Assembly: GCA_028456385.1 (NCBI GenBank)
Contig: JALNQF010000083.1
Span: 1 to 64,000 of the forward strand
Direction of reading: 5' to 3'
Length of the DNA stretch: 64,000 bases
Source: Ophiosphaerella korrae
Taxonomy: Eukaryota; Ascomycota; Dothideomycetes; Pleosporales; Phaeosphaeriaceae
Shown: in pieces, positions 10,268 through 23,026 of the stretch
How the letters are laid out: each line of letters begins with the position of its first letter
Position numbering within the stretch: the first letter of the stretch is position 1
The notes under the pieces: generated by a model
The model's database searches: none
What the model was told of the DNA's origin: nothing
The model's input: the letters and a program-made list of their open reading frames with translations, nothing else
Made by a program: the position numbers and the translations under genes

Positions 10268-13200
10268 ATGGAGGCCGGCAAGCTAGCACCTCCCGCTCTA
10301 CAAATCAATACTCGTCCGCGTGCCCCGAGCGAAGCAGACACTATTGCCTCCCAAATATCGAACCCCTTCTTGACTCCTATTTCATCCAGCAATGCGTCTA
10401 CTATCTCAGAAGATATCGACACATCAATAAAAAAAGAAATCGAGAACGATACAAGCTCAGGAATAGACAACCCCTTTGCTTTCGTTCCAAGCCAACTTAA
10501 TAAGCTTTTGAACCCGAAGTCACTCTCTGCATTCTATGCGCTAGGTGGCATTCGAGGCATCGCAGCTGGGTTACAAACAGATCTCCAAGCCGGATTAAGT
10601 ATTGATGAAACTACTGCCCCTCACCGGATATCCTTTAACGAAGCTACCGACCTACATCCACATACTAAAGAGCTAGAATCCACACAACCGACTGCCAGCG
10701 GGCAACCCTTCCAAGATCGTATACGAGTCCATGGACGCAATACACTTCCTCCTAAAAAGGCAACACCTTTGTGGAAGTTAATATGGAATGCATACAACGA
10801 TACAGTGCTTATTGTACTTACCGTTGCGGCTGCGATATCTCTTGCTCTCGGCCTCTACGAAACCTTTGGCGCAACGCATCCGCCTGGAGCCCCCCCTTCC
10901 GTCGACTGGGTTGAAGGACTTGCGATTTGTATCGCCATTATTATTGTAGTTCTTGTTACAGCCTTAAACGATTGGCAAAAGGAACAAGCATTCGTTCGAC
11001 TCAATGCGAAGAAGGAACAAAGGGAAATCAAGGTTACACGCTCTGGCAAGATTGCCATGATCAGTGTTTATGATGTGTTAGCTGGCGACATTATACATCT
11101 CGGCCCTGGAGATGTCATCCCTGTGGATGGCGTGTTCGTCGACGGTTCTGATGTCAAGTGCGACGAGTCTTCCGCAACAGGAGAGTCTGATGCGATCCGC
11201 AAGACGCCAGGCGCTGTAGTCATGGAGGCTCTAGAATCTGGACGATCCACTAAGAACCTCGACCCCTTCATAATCTCTGGTGCCAAGGTGCTTGAAGGTG
11301 TTGGAACCTTCATGGCTACCTCCGTTGGAGTCAACAGCAGTTTTGGAAGAATCATGATGTCGGTCCGCGCTGAAGTTGATGCAACTCCGCTTCAAGTCAA
11401 GCTAGGTGGTCTCGCAATGGCTATTGCCAAGATTGGAACCACTGCGGCGGGCCTGTTGTTCTTCATCCTGCTTTTCCGTTTCGTAGGCGGTTTGTCTGGT
11501 GACACCCGTACTCCTACCGAAAAGGGCTCTGCATTCATGGACATTCTCATTGTCGCCGTCACTATTATTGTAGTAGCTGTTCCTGAGGGTTTGCCCTTAG
11601 CTGTGACGCTAGCGTTGGCCTTTGCGACCACTAAGATGCTGAAAGAGAATAACCTGGTAAGGGTAATGCGAGCATGCGAAACTATGGGCAATGCAACTGC
11701 AATCTGCTCAGATAAAACAGGAACACTGGTATGTCTTGCCATCGCCACTTGATGATTTTTATTGCTAACCTTTCTTTTGCAGACAACAAACAAAATGACG
11801 GTGGTGGCTGGTACATTTGGGTCAACTAATTTCGTGCACTCTGACGTGAAAGACGAGAAGGCTCAGACCATTTCATCTTGGGCTTCATCGGTGACTCCTG
11901 CTGCCAAGGAACTCATCATCCAATCTGTTGCACTAAACTCGACTGCCTTCGAGGGTGAAGAAGAAGGACAAAAGATTTTTGTCGGGTCCAAGACCGAGAC
12001 AGCTCTGCTTCAGTTTGCGAAGGAACATCTCTCCCTACTCTCGCTCTCCGAAATACGAAGTAACGAGCAAGTCGTCCACATGTTTCCTTTCGACTCAGGA
12101 AAGAAGTGCATGGGAGCTGTCATCAAAAAGAAGGATGGTGGCTATCGCCTTGTCGCCAAAGGCGCCTCAGAGATTCTCCTTGGTTTTGCTTCTTCCTTTG
12201 CCTACTTCGACACCCTCGAAGCGGAGTCGCTATCAGACACGTATCGCCAGTCATTGGTTGATACCATCAATGAATACGCGAGTAGGTCATTGAGAACCAT
12301 TGGTCTGGTGTATCACGACTTCCAACAATGGCCACCGGCAAGCGCCCAGCTTACTGAGGGTGGTAGCGTTGATTTCACCTCCCTGTTACATGATCTCACA
12401 TTCTTCGGTGTAGTAGGTATTCAAGATCCAGTTCGTCCTGGTGTACCAGAAGCTGTACGCAAAGCTCAAGGTGCTGGCGTTACAGTTCGTATGGTTACTG
12501 GCGACAATATGCGAACTGCGCGAGCTATCGCAACCGAGTGTCTCATTTATACTGAAGGCGGTGTCGTCATGGAGGGACCAGAGTTTCGTCGACTATCAGA
12601 GGACGAAATGGACAAGGTCTTACCACGCCTCCAAGTTCTCGCACGTTCATCACCTGAGGATAAGAGGATTCTTGTTACACGCCTCAAAGCCATGGGTGAG
12701 ATTGTTGCTGTGACTGGTGACGGAACAAATGACGCACCAGCTCTCAAGGCTGCGAACATTGGATTCTCCATGGGTATTTCCGGTACTGAAGTTGCTAAGG
12801 AGGCATCTTCCATCATCCTCATGGACGATAACTTCGCATCTATCATCACTGCTCTTATGTGGGGACGAGCTGTCAATGACGCAGTGCAAAAGTTTCTACA
12901 GGTAAGCTTTCGATCCCCCAACATCCCTTCGATTTGACATACTGACTTGAACAGTTCCAAATCACAGTCAACATCACTGCGGTCATTCTGGCTTTTGTCA
13001 CTGCCATATATGACGACGAGATGAAGCCCGCCCTCAAGGCCGTGCAACTCCTCTGGGTAAACCTGATCATGGACACATTTGCCGCACTTGCCCTCGCCAC
13101 CGACCCACCTACAGAAAAGATTCTAGACCGACCTCCCCAAGGCAAAAACAAGTCCCTGATCACTACTACAATGTGGAAGCAAATCACGGGCCAAAACATC

Positions 13201-13767
13201 TACAAACTCAGCGTCATCTTCGTACTCTACTTCGCCGGCGGCAACATCCTCGGCTACGACCTGTCCAACCCGGCTAAGAAGCTCGAGCTCGACACTGTCA
13301 TCTTTAACAGCTTTGTCTGGATGCAGATCTTCAACATCTTCAACAACCGCCGCCTCGACAACAAGCTCAACGTGCTCGAAGGCGTGCTTCGCAACTTTTT
13401 CTTCATTGGTATTGTCGTTCTCATCGTCGCGCTACAAATCATGATTATTTTCGTTGGCGGCCGCGCGTTCCAGATCTCGCCTGGCGGTCTGGATGGTACG
13501 CAGTGGGCGATTTCTATAGTTATTGGTTTCATTTGTATTCCTTGGGCTGTTGCGATCAGGTACTTCCCTGACGCATGGTTTGCGGCCATTGCGGCCTTCG
13601 TTGGAAAGCCTTTCCTTGTTGTTTACCGGTGGTGTTGTGAGGTTAGTTCGAAGGTTTGGGCACTCTTGAGGAATAAGCGCGAGAAAAAGGTGGACGCGGA
13701 GCAGGCTGTTTCTCCAGTTATCGTGGTGGTGGATGAGGGTAGTGGCGCACCCACGAATCGTAGATAA
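10268..13767 (+). CDS. P-type calcium-transporting ATPase (PMC1-like)
   Basis: Exons 10268-11728, 11783-12901 and 12955-13767 encode 1130 residues; both introns are about 53 bases with standard GT-AG ends. Family landmarks appear in order: the actuator loop SSATGES, the transmembrane motif VPEGLPLAVTLALA, the phosphorylation motif SDKTGTL with catalytic Asp at about residue 482, nucleotide-binding KGASEILL, the hinge TGDGTNDAPALK, and C-terminal membrane helices. P2B ATPases export Ca2+ from the cytosol, in fungi mostly into the vacuole; the vacuolar site is inferred from PMC1 similarity, not from a visible signal. The N terminus is long and Ser/Thr-rich. All catalytic residues are present, so it should be functional. 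Neighbours give no operon-like clue. Confidence 0.95.
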
Positions 13768-14278
13768 TGAGGCTGGATGTGATAAATATTAGATAGTTTT
13801 GTACGATATTACGAGCATTTTTAGATAAACGAATTAGATCATCTAAGACTTCGCATGGTCCACGTGACTTGGTGCCAGTGAAGCCAGTCAACATTTTCCA
13901 AGAAAAACTTACAAATCATGACTCCAGGCAGCAAAGGTAAAATATGTCAGTTTCGCCTAGCCAAACTTTGTGCAGAGAGCCTTGTGTCCTGCCTCTTGGT
14001 GACATATGGCGTGGTGGCGTTTCTCGTCGGGTGTGGCAGGACTCAGCACGCTTCTATTTGCCCGATGTGCAGTTCAGCCTTGCTCCGCCTAGCCAACCTG
14101 CCAACTCGTCGCTATGGTAGCCAATGTGTTCCTGCCTCAGCCTTAGATCAACCGTAAACAACACGATGGCTTTAGCGCCGATACAAGCCGGCAGGTTTCG
14201 CACTGCGGGTGTAGTTTTCACGCTTATCAAGGATTCGGCGCGATTGTTGGCACAAATGCTCTTTTTCCATTTCATACA
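13768..14278. other. Intergenic, Ca-ATPase to surface protein
   Basis: This is 511 bases of ordinary spacer: the 3' flank of the ATPase followed by the promoter side of the next rightward gene. Short open frames here have no domain support. I see no repeat or RNA gene. Confidence 0.5.
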
Positions 14279-15186
14279 ATGTTGAGAGGTCTCATACTGG
14301 ACAGTATGCTGTCTCCGACCATGTTATGTCTTATCCTCTTTTCATTTTTCAGAAATGTCGTCGGTAACTTGGTTTTGATGCCTATAGACGGCATAGTCTC
14401 AGATGTTATTGGCTACCCTGGCCTCGTATATCAAGCTGTTCGCTACGAGCCACTCTGTGGAAACATGGGGACAGACGCCCGCTACAAGGGCCCGATAAAC
14501 CTCACAGATCGCTGCATACCCGCTATGGAGTCATTTGGCAACAACACAGAGCTCACCCTCGCGCTATATGATACCACCGGAACGAGACTTTCTAATGCCC
14601 GAGTAGGAGGAGGAAAGGACGTTTGCATGTGTTTTGCAATGTCCCAAGCCAGTGCGAGTCTCAAAGGCGCGTTTTGCTTCTGGATCGACGGGACGGGGAA
14701 TGCAGACCGGTGGTGGAATCTGATGCCTGATGACATCCTAGCAGGAAGTTATCGACCGAACGCGGCGAAAAGCCTGCCACTCTGTAAGGATGTGAATGTT
14801 GATCAGTTGCGGTCTCAGTGGAGCTCAACGGCTGTTCAACCATCAGTAACGGAGCGTGTATCTACAGTTGGGGCGCCGGAGACTAAGACAAAAGTGGTTG
14901 TGTCAACTGTCGTTCCATCGAGTAAGTCAATTCTCATACATTATCGTCTGGGGAGTTTGCTAATTGGAAAGTGGTCACCTATACGACGTTCCGGACCCTC
15001 ACAACGACTAACGCGAATGGATCGCCAACTACGCTGGTAGCGACAGAAACAACGCAAGTTGCTATAGTAACAGTAGAGCCAGAGAACAAGGGCTTAAGTA
15101 GAAGCGATAAGATAGCATTGGGAGTTGGTCTCGGCATCGGAATTCCGACCATGTTACTGATGATATTGCTCTGGTATCTAAAGTAG
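14279..15186 (+). CDS. Putative secreted/type I membrane protein, mid2- or wall-sensor-like
   Basis: Exons 14279-14921 and 14972-15186 encode 285 residues, joined across a 50-base GTAAGT...AAAG intron. The N terminus is a hydrophobic signal-like segment (MLCLILFSFF around residue 15-25; three alternative Met starts exist). The ectodomain holds several Cys and potential N-glycosylation sites (NLT, NNTEL). A Ser/Thr-rich stalk follows (VSTVVPSS, TTFRTLTTTNANGS, TTLVATETT) and then a single C-terminal helix IALGVGLGIGIPTMLLMILL with a very short tail. The layout matches fungal plasma-membrane stress sensors and related orphan surface proteins; no named domain is visible. The tail is too short for an obvious signalling function. 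Confidence 0.75.
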
Positions 15187-15382
15187 GGTGGGAACTGGAT
15201 TGAGTGTAATTATACTAGACAATTGCCAGAATGTAAAACGACTCTATGTATGATATGTATTCGATATGTATAATATGATGGAGAACTGGATGGGAATGAG
15301 CGGATGATGCGTGATTGAAAAGAACAACACCAAATAAGAGATACACTACGCATTGGGTAGTACAACCGCTCATTCATATCGC

Positions 15383-17680
15383 TCATATTGACAAGGGCGG
15401 ATCATCGCCTATCCTATCCTCGCTCGGCATTTCAGATTCAGAAATCATGGTTGCTTTCAACATCTCCGATAATCCTTGCGCAGTTGTGTCGTCTGTGAAG
15501 TCGATAATGTTTGGAGACCAAATTGCCTGTACTTGATCGATCATACTAGCATCCTCCTCAGACTCTGCGTGTAGATCCTCCAATCCTTGTAAAAACTGTG
15601 CTTCCTCAGGTCGAAGTTGAGTCCTGATGACGCGATATACTGCCCTTGCAAGATTGTAGCTCCGTCCTTGATCCTGTAGCCCTCTTAGGGCAAGAAAAAG
15701 AGTTGACCGGGTATATTCGAGTTCTCGCTGTGACTGTTGGCCATTAAGGCTGTTCAAAGACATGAAACCTAATTTTGAAAGAGGAGACGAAATAAAAATG
15801 TCTATATCTCCAAAGCCGTGTCTTAAATAGTACAGTCGCATGAGGAGGTTGATATCGCGCTCTGAATCGGAGAACACGTTCCCAGGAAGAAACTCGCTCT
15901 CACACTGGTCTTGAATAAAGGGCTGGCAAATGCTCATAAGAACAACATGGTAATCGAGACTGTTATATCAATTAACTTCTAGATATGCAAAATCGTGTCG
16001 ACCGTGACCTTCCTGGAGATACAATTGAAGCACTTTCCAAGCCATCAAGGGAAACTTACTGTATCAGAAAGTGAGCTGGCAGCACGATGTACTTCGGCAT
16101 TAAAACCTTAGGGAGAGTTTTGTACCACTCTATGAGACGTCTTACGAACACCTTGGCTGTCTGTGCTGGGAGTTTCGCCTCTTTGCCAAAAGACGCATGA
16201 CATAACTCGGCCAGGATCACCCTAAAATCAGATATAGCCTTGAAAACATGTCCGCAGTAAGTTGGAGACAGCACTTGGCTCAGAGGATATCTAGTCCATA
16301 CTTCACCGTACCATGCCGTATTCGTAGACGGATCGGGGAGCGCGAATTTCGGCGGTTCAGTTAGGAAGGGGGAGTAGCGAAAATACCAAGCGAAGGTACT
16401 GATAATTTGGTATCAGTACACCGAGATGAATCCAGAGTATGGAGCTACAAACCTTTCAATGTTGAAAAGTGCCCAAGCAGTGAAGTTTCTAGCGTTGCGC
16501 TCTCGCTCGGATTTTATATGCGTACTTCCATCAAATAGCCGCAAGCTTTGAGCAATAGCAAGACCGTGACGGCCGTAAACATGACCAATTTTATCTAAGG
16601 CGCATATATTGTAAATGCTGTTGATGAGTATTGCAGCCTGGACTGATGCGAGATTGTGTTCATCATTGATATCTAGCATTTCCCAAATCCTCTTTGCCTC
16701 GGCGAGAAATCGATAGCTAAGAGCATTGGGATCCCAGTACTTGTAACGATTTGGAACTTTCGAGGAACAGAACTGAATAGGGTCAGGGCACCGGAAATGT
16801 CCGAGCGAGAAAATACTTACGCATGCAAGTGCTAACACAGTATTGACTAGCAGTGGTGAACAGCACAGTGTTCTTTTATTTTTCTTTATGGGGCTCGCCA
16901 TATCCTCTAAAAAGAAGTCTATTCGAAATACCGGGAAATAGTGGTATTCATGTGTGAAAAAAGATGCAAGTAACTCCCGCATGAGAGTATTATCTTTAAT
17001 AACAGAAGTCCACTCTGAGGGTCTTACATCATTTAGTCGAGGTTCAACAAGGACTGCTGCATGGTAAGGTGTTACGTATTGGCTTTGATACTCTGAGGAG
17101 GAAGTCTGTGATGAAAAAACGCCATATCGACTGTCCATAGGTGTGGTCGAGTGCGACTGTGTTTGCAAGGCACGCTGAGAAGCTGCTTCGTAGATTATAG
17201 AATCGAGGTAAGGACTTCCCGAGGCCAATAGCGAAGCGGGCATATCCCGACTGTATGGAAGCTCGTATCGAAATTTCGTCTCTGGTACAAGTTGCAGTTG
17301 CAAAAGCAAATCACCATCTTTGACGTGGTTCAGGACTTCTCTAACTTCTCCCCCAGTCCTGATTCGACGAAAAAGTTCAACAGCATCCTGTTCTGGCAGC
17401 GTGCTCATAAGTTCAAGCAACTCTCCATGCGCGGATGGGTGCTTCTGATAATCCTCATACTTTTGCCTGGCCTTACGCGCTTCTGTCGCCCCGTATCGGC
17501 AGATAGTCTTGCGCGTGGTGCACGCCCTGCACGCTGGTCGCTCACCAGTACACTACAGCTTAGTCAATGCTCGATCTATAATCTTTTCAACATTCATGCT
17601 ACCTTTCTTCGTTGAAGGCGACAAGGTTCGCACGCAGCCGATATCCTCTTCCTCTTTGCCTGTTCTTCTGTTGGTCCCAT
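15383..17680 (-). CDS. Zn2Cys6 fungal transcription factor
   Basis: Four exons (17680-17603, 17552-16453, 16398-16060, 15959-15383) give 697 residues with all phases consistent. Introns are 50, 54 and 100 bases. The binuclear cluster is split by intron 1 and is complete only after splicing: Cys 17, 20, 27, 34, 37 and 44 in CX2CX6CX6CX2CX6C order, followed by a basic linker. The middle-homology (fungal_trans) region follows, with NIESTFAWYFRYSPFL-type sequence at the second junction. Such proteins bind CGG-type DNA half-sites as dimers. The target pathway is unknown; no biosynthetic genes are adjacent. Its start lies about 180 bases from inverted-repeat element B, so that element is part of or next to its promoter. 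Confidence 0.9.
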
Positions 17681-17859
17681 CGGAGGTCTTCTTCCGTCTC
17701 CTGCTATTGCAGGGAGCAGGGGTCGGAAAGAGGTACTCATATTTAATTTACTTGGTCACAGACCGAGCTCAAATAATATTGAATGATGACTATTGAACCG
17801 TGTGAGGTGACCAAGTTTAAGAAGGGATCGGGATGGCAGAAGTGATGTGGATTGATCAA

Positions 17860-18280
17860 ACGTGATTTACTAGTAAGCGGCCCAAACCAGTAAGCGGCCC
17901 ACCCCAAAAACCACCAAAAATCGCAAAAACTACCTCTTGACATCTTAACAACGACTTAATAATAAATTCTAAAATTTTACAACAAGCCTCTTATACCTAA
18001 TTAGAAGCACGTATAGAAATACTAGAGTAATATATACAGCTATTATAAAGATATTAAGTTTTAGCCCTCAATTTGAGCTAAATTACTACACCTCTAGAAC
18101 TATATAATAAATTTACCTTCTAAGTTAAATTAGAGCCTTAAAATAGCTATATAAAGATAGAAATAAAGTTTTAGAATTTATTACTTAGCTTGTCAAGATA
18201 TCAAGCTATAGTTTTTGCGATTTTTGGTGGTTTTTGGGGGGGCCGCTTAATGGTTTGGGCCGCTTACTGGTAAAACACGT
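17860..18280. mobile_element. MITE-like inverted-repeat element, copy B
   Basis: The 421-base segment starts ACGTGATTTAC and ends GTAAAACACGT, a near-perfect terminal inverted repeat. Inside each arm are GGCCGCTTA-type blocks, then a 31-base block at 17902-17932 repeated in inverted orientation at about 18209-18239 (contains CACCAAAAATCGCAAAAAC). The core between the arms is very AT-rich and partly palindromic. The same 31-base block occurs in copy C at 56135-56165 and 56517-56547. No TA duplication is obvious at the ends. It has no coding capacity. Confidence 0.75.
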
Positions 18281-18639
18281 CATCTGAGTTCCGGTTGCTT
18301 CTGCATGATTGGCTGGGTAGCTTGGCCGACCCAGTAACTTCTCTCCAGCTGGACTCGCGCATTCACCGACTACTTTTCCTTTTGCTGCTTTTATCTAACC
18401 TTTTGCGGCTACCTAAACTGGTTCTTCTATGAGTTAGATCTATCAGAACTCCAACTAGTGCCGTTCTTGGAAGGTAAAAAGGCATGGGAATTGGTTTTTA
18501 GTAAGCTCTATGCTTTCGGACTCGCGGTACTTCTAGTCATACTTTAGCTAATAACATTAGGTTTTAGTTACTGCGATGGTCAAAAGGATGAGGGAGGTTA
18601 ACGATGGGAGCTGTCCAATCCTATGAGGAGGCACTTCTG
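18281..18639. other. Spacer between element B and PigL_N relic
   Basis: About 360 bases of AT-moderate sequence without a recognisable gene. It may contain the degraded 3' end of the leftward PigL_N relic, but I cannot align it to any family by eye. Confidence 0.4.
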
Positions 18640-19300
18640 TGTGCTTAGCCGCTCCTCCTTTCTCTGCGTCCGTAGCGGCACGTGCGAACACTGTCTCAAG
18701 CTTTTCGTCGATAGCCTCAAGGCGTGCTTCGAGATCGTCGGTAGTAGTTTAGATCAGATCTCTGTAACTTTGAAGACTCTCGGAGGTAATGGAAGATTTG
18801 CGACTATCAAACGAGATATATGAAAGACCCACAGGTTTGCGTCAGTAAGGGCGATATTGATCGTAGCTTTGTACCCAGCCAGCAGTTGCCTGAAACCATC
18901 GATATCATCGCCCAAGTATCTCAGCTTAGCCCAGTCACGGAAGTTCGTCCGGCTTCCGCCAGACCGCAGGGAACAGTTTACAAGTTCCTGTTTGAACTCT
19001 TCGCAAGCCTTGCCGCGTCGAAGTAGAGGGTGATCAAGGGCGGAGAGGTCTACGTCAGTGGTGGCACTGATTGTATCGGTCTGCGCGTGCAAAACTCCGC
19101 TAAAGCCTCAAGCTCGTCCTCAAGATCGTGGATACGCTTAGGATGGTTTTGAAAGCTTTGGACGTGACGAGACACTTTTTCATTCGGACCTCCACAATCC
19201 TCACACCGCAGCTGTATAAGGTCAAGCTCAACGCGTATCGATTCTGCAGCTATTGCTCTCCCAGCATACCAGCCTCCGATAAGGCAGAGCGGAATGTTGG
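18640..19300 (-). pseudogene. Broken PigL_N-domain (NLR-like N-terminal) gene
   Basis: Read leftward, the fragments show the PigL_N pattern: HPKRIHDLEDELEAL, then LRRGKACEEFKQEL, then NFRDWAKLRYLGDDIDGF and LLAGYKATINIAL, and later LEARLEAIDEKLETV. A one-base frame change near 19097 separates the first block from the second, an in-frame TAA lies at 18749-18751, and no initiating Met region is preserved. PigL_N domains occur at the N terminus of fungal NLR-like and azaphilone-cluster proteins. No NACHT or repeat domain follows, so this is a decayed N-terminal fragment. Confidence 0.75.
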
Positions 19301-19491
19301 GCGTGCCGTCGATCGTTCTGTCAATGGCATTAATCAAGTGGAGCGTACGACATCTGATGCTTGTGTGACGTCACGCACTCGCTTGTGAATTTCGCACACT
19401 CACTGAAGGCTTTATGTATTGCATAGTTGCTCTAATTATTGTGGGCTTGTTCCAGTATTTTAATGTTTTTCGAAGCATTTGGGCGTTCAAT

Positions 19492-21212
19492 ATGTGGTCT
19501 TTCGTTCAGTACAGACAGATCGGAAAAGACGTGCGGAAGCGGACACCAACACTGCCAGGCCAAAATCGATCCAGCTCCAGCCCTAGCCAATATTTCTACC
19601 AAGAAAGCTTGCTAGATGTCGAACCTGGGCATCCAGGGACCAGCATAGCACAGCTTCCCTCCACCAAAACCAATGAGAAGCACGATGATACTCCTCTCAC
19701 CACCCGCAATGACCCTTTTAAGGACAATCACATCCTAGTTGAATGCACTTCGGATGATGACCCGTTGGACCCATGTAACTGGCCCCTCCTCTCCCGAGCA
19801 AAGAATATCGCCATCCTCTGCCTCCTTGTTTTCGTGCAAGCATGGGCCGGTGCTTCTGACTCCCTCCGAACTCCAAAGCCAGCCGGGACTTCCACGTCAG
19901 CCAGGTAGCCGAAAACCTACCCACAGCTATGTACCTCTTTGGAATCGGGTCAGGCTGCCTTTTCGTGGGCCCGCTCTCCGAGACCGTGGGACGGAATCCA
20001 GTCTACCTAACGTTCAGCTTTGCTTATCTGTTTTTCGTGCTTGGGACGGCACTAAGTAGGAGCTTTGCGAGTCAGATTGTGAGTAAGTTTTTTGTAGGGT
20101 TGGCAAGCAGTGCAACATTAGGGATTAATGGCGCGAGTGTGAGGGGTATGTTTAGGCCTGTAAAAAGGGCGCTGTGGTTCCCAGTCATAGCATGGGTAAA
20201 TGTAGTTCGTAAGTACTCACACTAATGTCTTTCAATCGTCGTGAGCATAAGCTGAAAGTGCACAGCTCCAGTGATTGCTCCTATAGTGGGAGGCTGGGTC
20301 GCTTCAAGGCAGGATCTGGATTGGAGATGGACGGAGTGGATCACGCTCATCATCTCGGCATTCGCATTCCTGGTCGCATTCATCTTTTTGTCGGAGACTT
20401 ATCTTCCTGTTCTACTAGACTGGAAGGCCAAACACCTACGACAAGTCACAGGCGACGACCGCCATGTATCCAAGCATGCGGAGCAGTCGTCATTTCTCAG
20501 AAGGCTGAAAGAGGTCCTTCCACTCTCCGTCAAGTTCTCGACAACCGAACCCACCATTCTGGCTTTAGGGGGGTTCCTTATCCTTCTTTATATCCTTCTC
20601 TTCAGCTTTCTTTCGGGCTTTGACTACATCTTCAAACATACGTACAACTTCTCCAGTCTGGAAGAAGGGGCCTGTTTTGCCTCCATAGCTGCTGGTACAA
20701 ATGTATTCACCCTCTGCGCTCCAGGCCTTTACATGTGGGCACGGCACCATACCGAACACGTCCACGGTGCTCTAATAACTCCGGAATTCCGTCTTTGGCC
20801 CGCTATGGCAACCGCACCGCTCCTCCCAATTTCCCTGTTTTGGCTTGGCTGGACGGGCTACGCGAGTATATCCATGTGGGCTGGTCTCGCAGTCTGTTTT
20901 TGCTTTGGCATCGTGCTGAATGCTATGTATATTGGTAGCTACGAGTACATCATCGATACCTATGATGAGCATGCAGCAATCGCGCTGGCGAGTATCACGA
21001 TGATGAGGTATCTAATTGCGGGTGGAATGGTCATGGCTGCGCGACTGATGTATGAAGGTATCGGCGTGCATTGGGCCATGACGCTATTAGGTTGTGTTGC
21101 TGCGGTTCTGACGCCGGGGCCGTATTTGCTGTGGAGGTATGGGAAGGAGCTTAGGAGGAAGAGCCCGTATGCAAAGACAGACGTGGGAAAAGATATGCCT
21201 GAAGGCAAGTGA
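19492..21212 (+). pseudogene. MFS transporter (DHA1-like), one apparent frameshift
   Basis: The reading frame starts at the ATG 19492 (MWSFVQYRQIGKDV, a typical start of DHA1-type fungal drug/polyamine transporters). It runs to DPCNWPLLSRAKN and the first helix, then loses frame near 19861-19870. The family sequence resumes in another frame (ASRDFHVSQVAENLPTAMYL, GPLSETVGRNPVYL) to 20208. After a GTAAGT...CACAG intron it continues from 20266 (VIAPIVGGW) to the stop at 21212. About twelve helices are represented, so the only visible lesion is a missing base in a C-rich stretch. It is either a recent pseudogene or a sequencing error. MFS proteins export small molecules by proton antiport at the plasma membrane. 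Confidence 0.8.
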
Positions 21213-21808
21213 GGTGGAAGCCCAGGCAACAGGCTCGACCGCGTTGCCTTCACTTTTGTCGGGTGAGTTGATGTTGATTCATTTTTATGCGAGTCGCTCA
21301 CTCTCAGGCATAAGCTCCACAAGCTCGACCCAAATCATGCACTCAAGTTGCGATCCAACTCAATAAGATCCCCTGCCAGCATAGCCAGTAACAGCGCTAC
21401 CCTAGCGCTACTAGGGCGTCCGGTATAAATCTCAGCCGGAGGCGAGACAGACGATAGCAATTAATCTACCTCTTCACCCACCTCCATTGTTGCTCCTGCT
21501 CGCTGCTATAATATCCTCTAACAAATTGTGTTGCAACCGCGTTCAGGGTGAAGCCGGTTTCGCTAGCGACTGTAAGAGCCGCTGCACCGCTACATTTCCG
21601 CGTGGAATGGCAAGTTGTCGCGGTTTCCATTTCGTCTAGAAGTCTTCCGGCCTCTGGGGCCTAGAAATGGTCCACATTTTGAGCTGGCCCACTTCTGGGC
21701 CATCCCAAAATCATGACCCAAAACTAGGGCGCTCGCAAAAATCCAACTCGAGCCCACCCTGCTTTGTGTATTCCAGTGATCAGGCATTTGCGATCTGTAT
21801 GGCTTTTC
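21213..21808. other. Spacer with no supported gene
   Basis: About 600 bases downstream of the transporter. The sequence next to the pogo-like relic (from about 21590) may be degraded transposon DNA, but I cannot recognise further protein signal. Confidence 0.4.
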
Positions 21809-21970
21809 TCATCGACCATGCGGCAGCGAGATTGGGATAAAGCCTTGAGCCTTGTGGAGATAAAGTGTAAGCTCATCTAAGTAGGCCGAAGAGAGTGGTT
21901 TGAACATTACTACATCAAGTGGCTGAAGCAGATGTGGTTTTCCAAAAACTGAGTTCTCGCTGTTTGTCGT
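21809..21970 (-). pseudogene. Pogo/Fot1-like DDE transposase fragment
   Basis: Read leftward, the frame contains GKPHLLQPLDVVMFKPLSSA followed by YLHKAQGFIPIS. This matches the LQPLDVVMF...AY...L block just after the last catalytic aspartate of Fot1/pogo-family (DDE_1) transposases. Neither the catalytic residues nor the DNA-binding N terminus is recognisable around it. It is a short truncated relic. Confidence 0.7.
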
Positions 21971-22833
21971 ATTTTTCCACGTGCGCGCGGGGCTCCGCGC
22001 CAAAGTGCTGCTCCGAGTCACGCTCGGAAAATGAGAATCTGACATCAGCAGGGCCAAATTACAGCCATCCCGTTTTTGACTTTTGGGTACTGTCAAGAAG
22101 TGAGGCTCCGGTTTGTCAACCCCGCTTGATAAGGCATTAGGTCACCACTGAAGCACAAGCTCAAATATCTGGATGCTTGGCTCGGTATATGATCTTTCCA
22201 TGTCTATCTACAGCTTGACAAGTTTTGGACAAGATGCACGGACTTTCCAGTAGATCCGAGGCTGTCCGGACTAATGCCGTCGTGTATACCTGCGGTGAAA
22301 TATGGTATTACAGGCTAAGCAGGAGTTTTCTTTAGAAGGGGGGTGCAGGGAAAAAACTCAGCATACAAAAACCAGAAGCTAATTGTGCAAGCGAGTTCAC
22401 ACGCTAGTGAAGGTAGACAAACGCAGATCCTAGAGGCAGAGCATAGCGTTAAGCTTAGAAGTCGTTATACTTCCAAAAGTCGCTAAATAATCGCCCTGAT
22501 TTAACTCTATAACCCTAGTCTTAGTACGTGTGTAAAGCCGCACCATCGTTTATAACTTACGTTTATAATATTATATCGTATAATCTACTCCAATCTTTCT
22601 CGCCGTCTAAACACTATACAAACATTTTAAGTCTTATACGCTCCTGTTTTTTCAACTTATAGACCTTAAGACATCTCTAAGCAATGCTGTAGCAGGACGG
22701 CAAAGATACAGAGGTTTCAACGACAACGAGGATAAATACAACTATAATTTCAACCACCCTATTCGACGTAGCGATATTTTAATAAAAAAATACCACGTAG
22801 ATAGGAAAAGAGGACGGTTAAGTTGAGAACAGC
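21971..22833. other. AT-rich relic DNA
   Basis: There are no conserved coding blocks. From about 22480 the sequence becomes AT-rich with many TA steps, as in RIP-altered repeats elsewhere in the window, and it runs into the LTR-like repeat at 22834. Confidence 0.4.
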
Positions 22834-23026
22834 TGTAACGAGGGTTCGTTGAACACTCGAGACTCTCGTGAACTCTGGTACAAGTTGGGGGCGGGGCCGA
22901 TACACCAAAGATCATGACATTGTATAGTTGTAATCTAAAGCGGGGCCGGTGCGCTACATAGGCGCATAAAAGGCTCGATACTTGCGAAGAGAGTAAAGCA
23001 AGTATTATTCTCCCTTAGATACTAGT
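22834..23026 (+). repeat. LTR-like dispersed repeat, copy 1
   Basis: The copy begins TGTAACGAGGGTTC and contains GGGGGCGGGGCCGATACAC, GCGCATAAAAGGCTC (TATA-like) and GAGTAAAGCAAGTATT. The same ordered blocks occur at 53558-53750 with about one difference per six or seven bases. The TG start, the GC-rich segment and the internal TATA-like site resemble a retrotransposon long terminal repeat. No reverse transcriptase or integrase is seen beside it, so it would be solo or truncated. The exact right boundary is uncertain. Confidence 0.6.
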
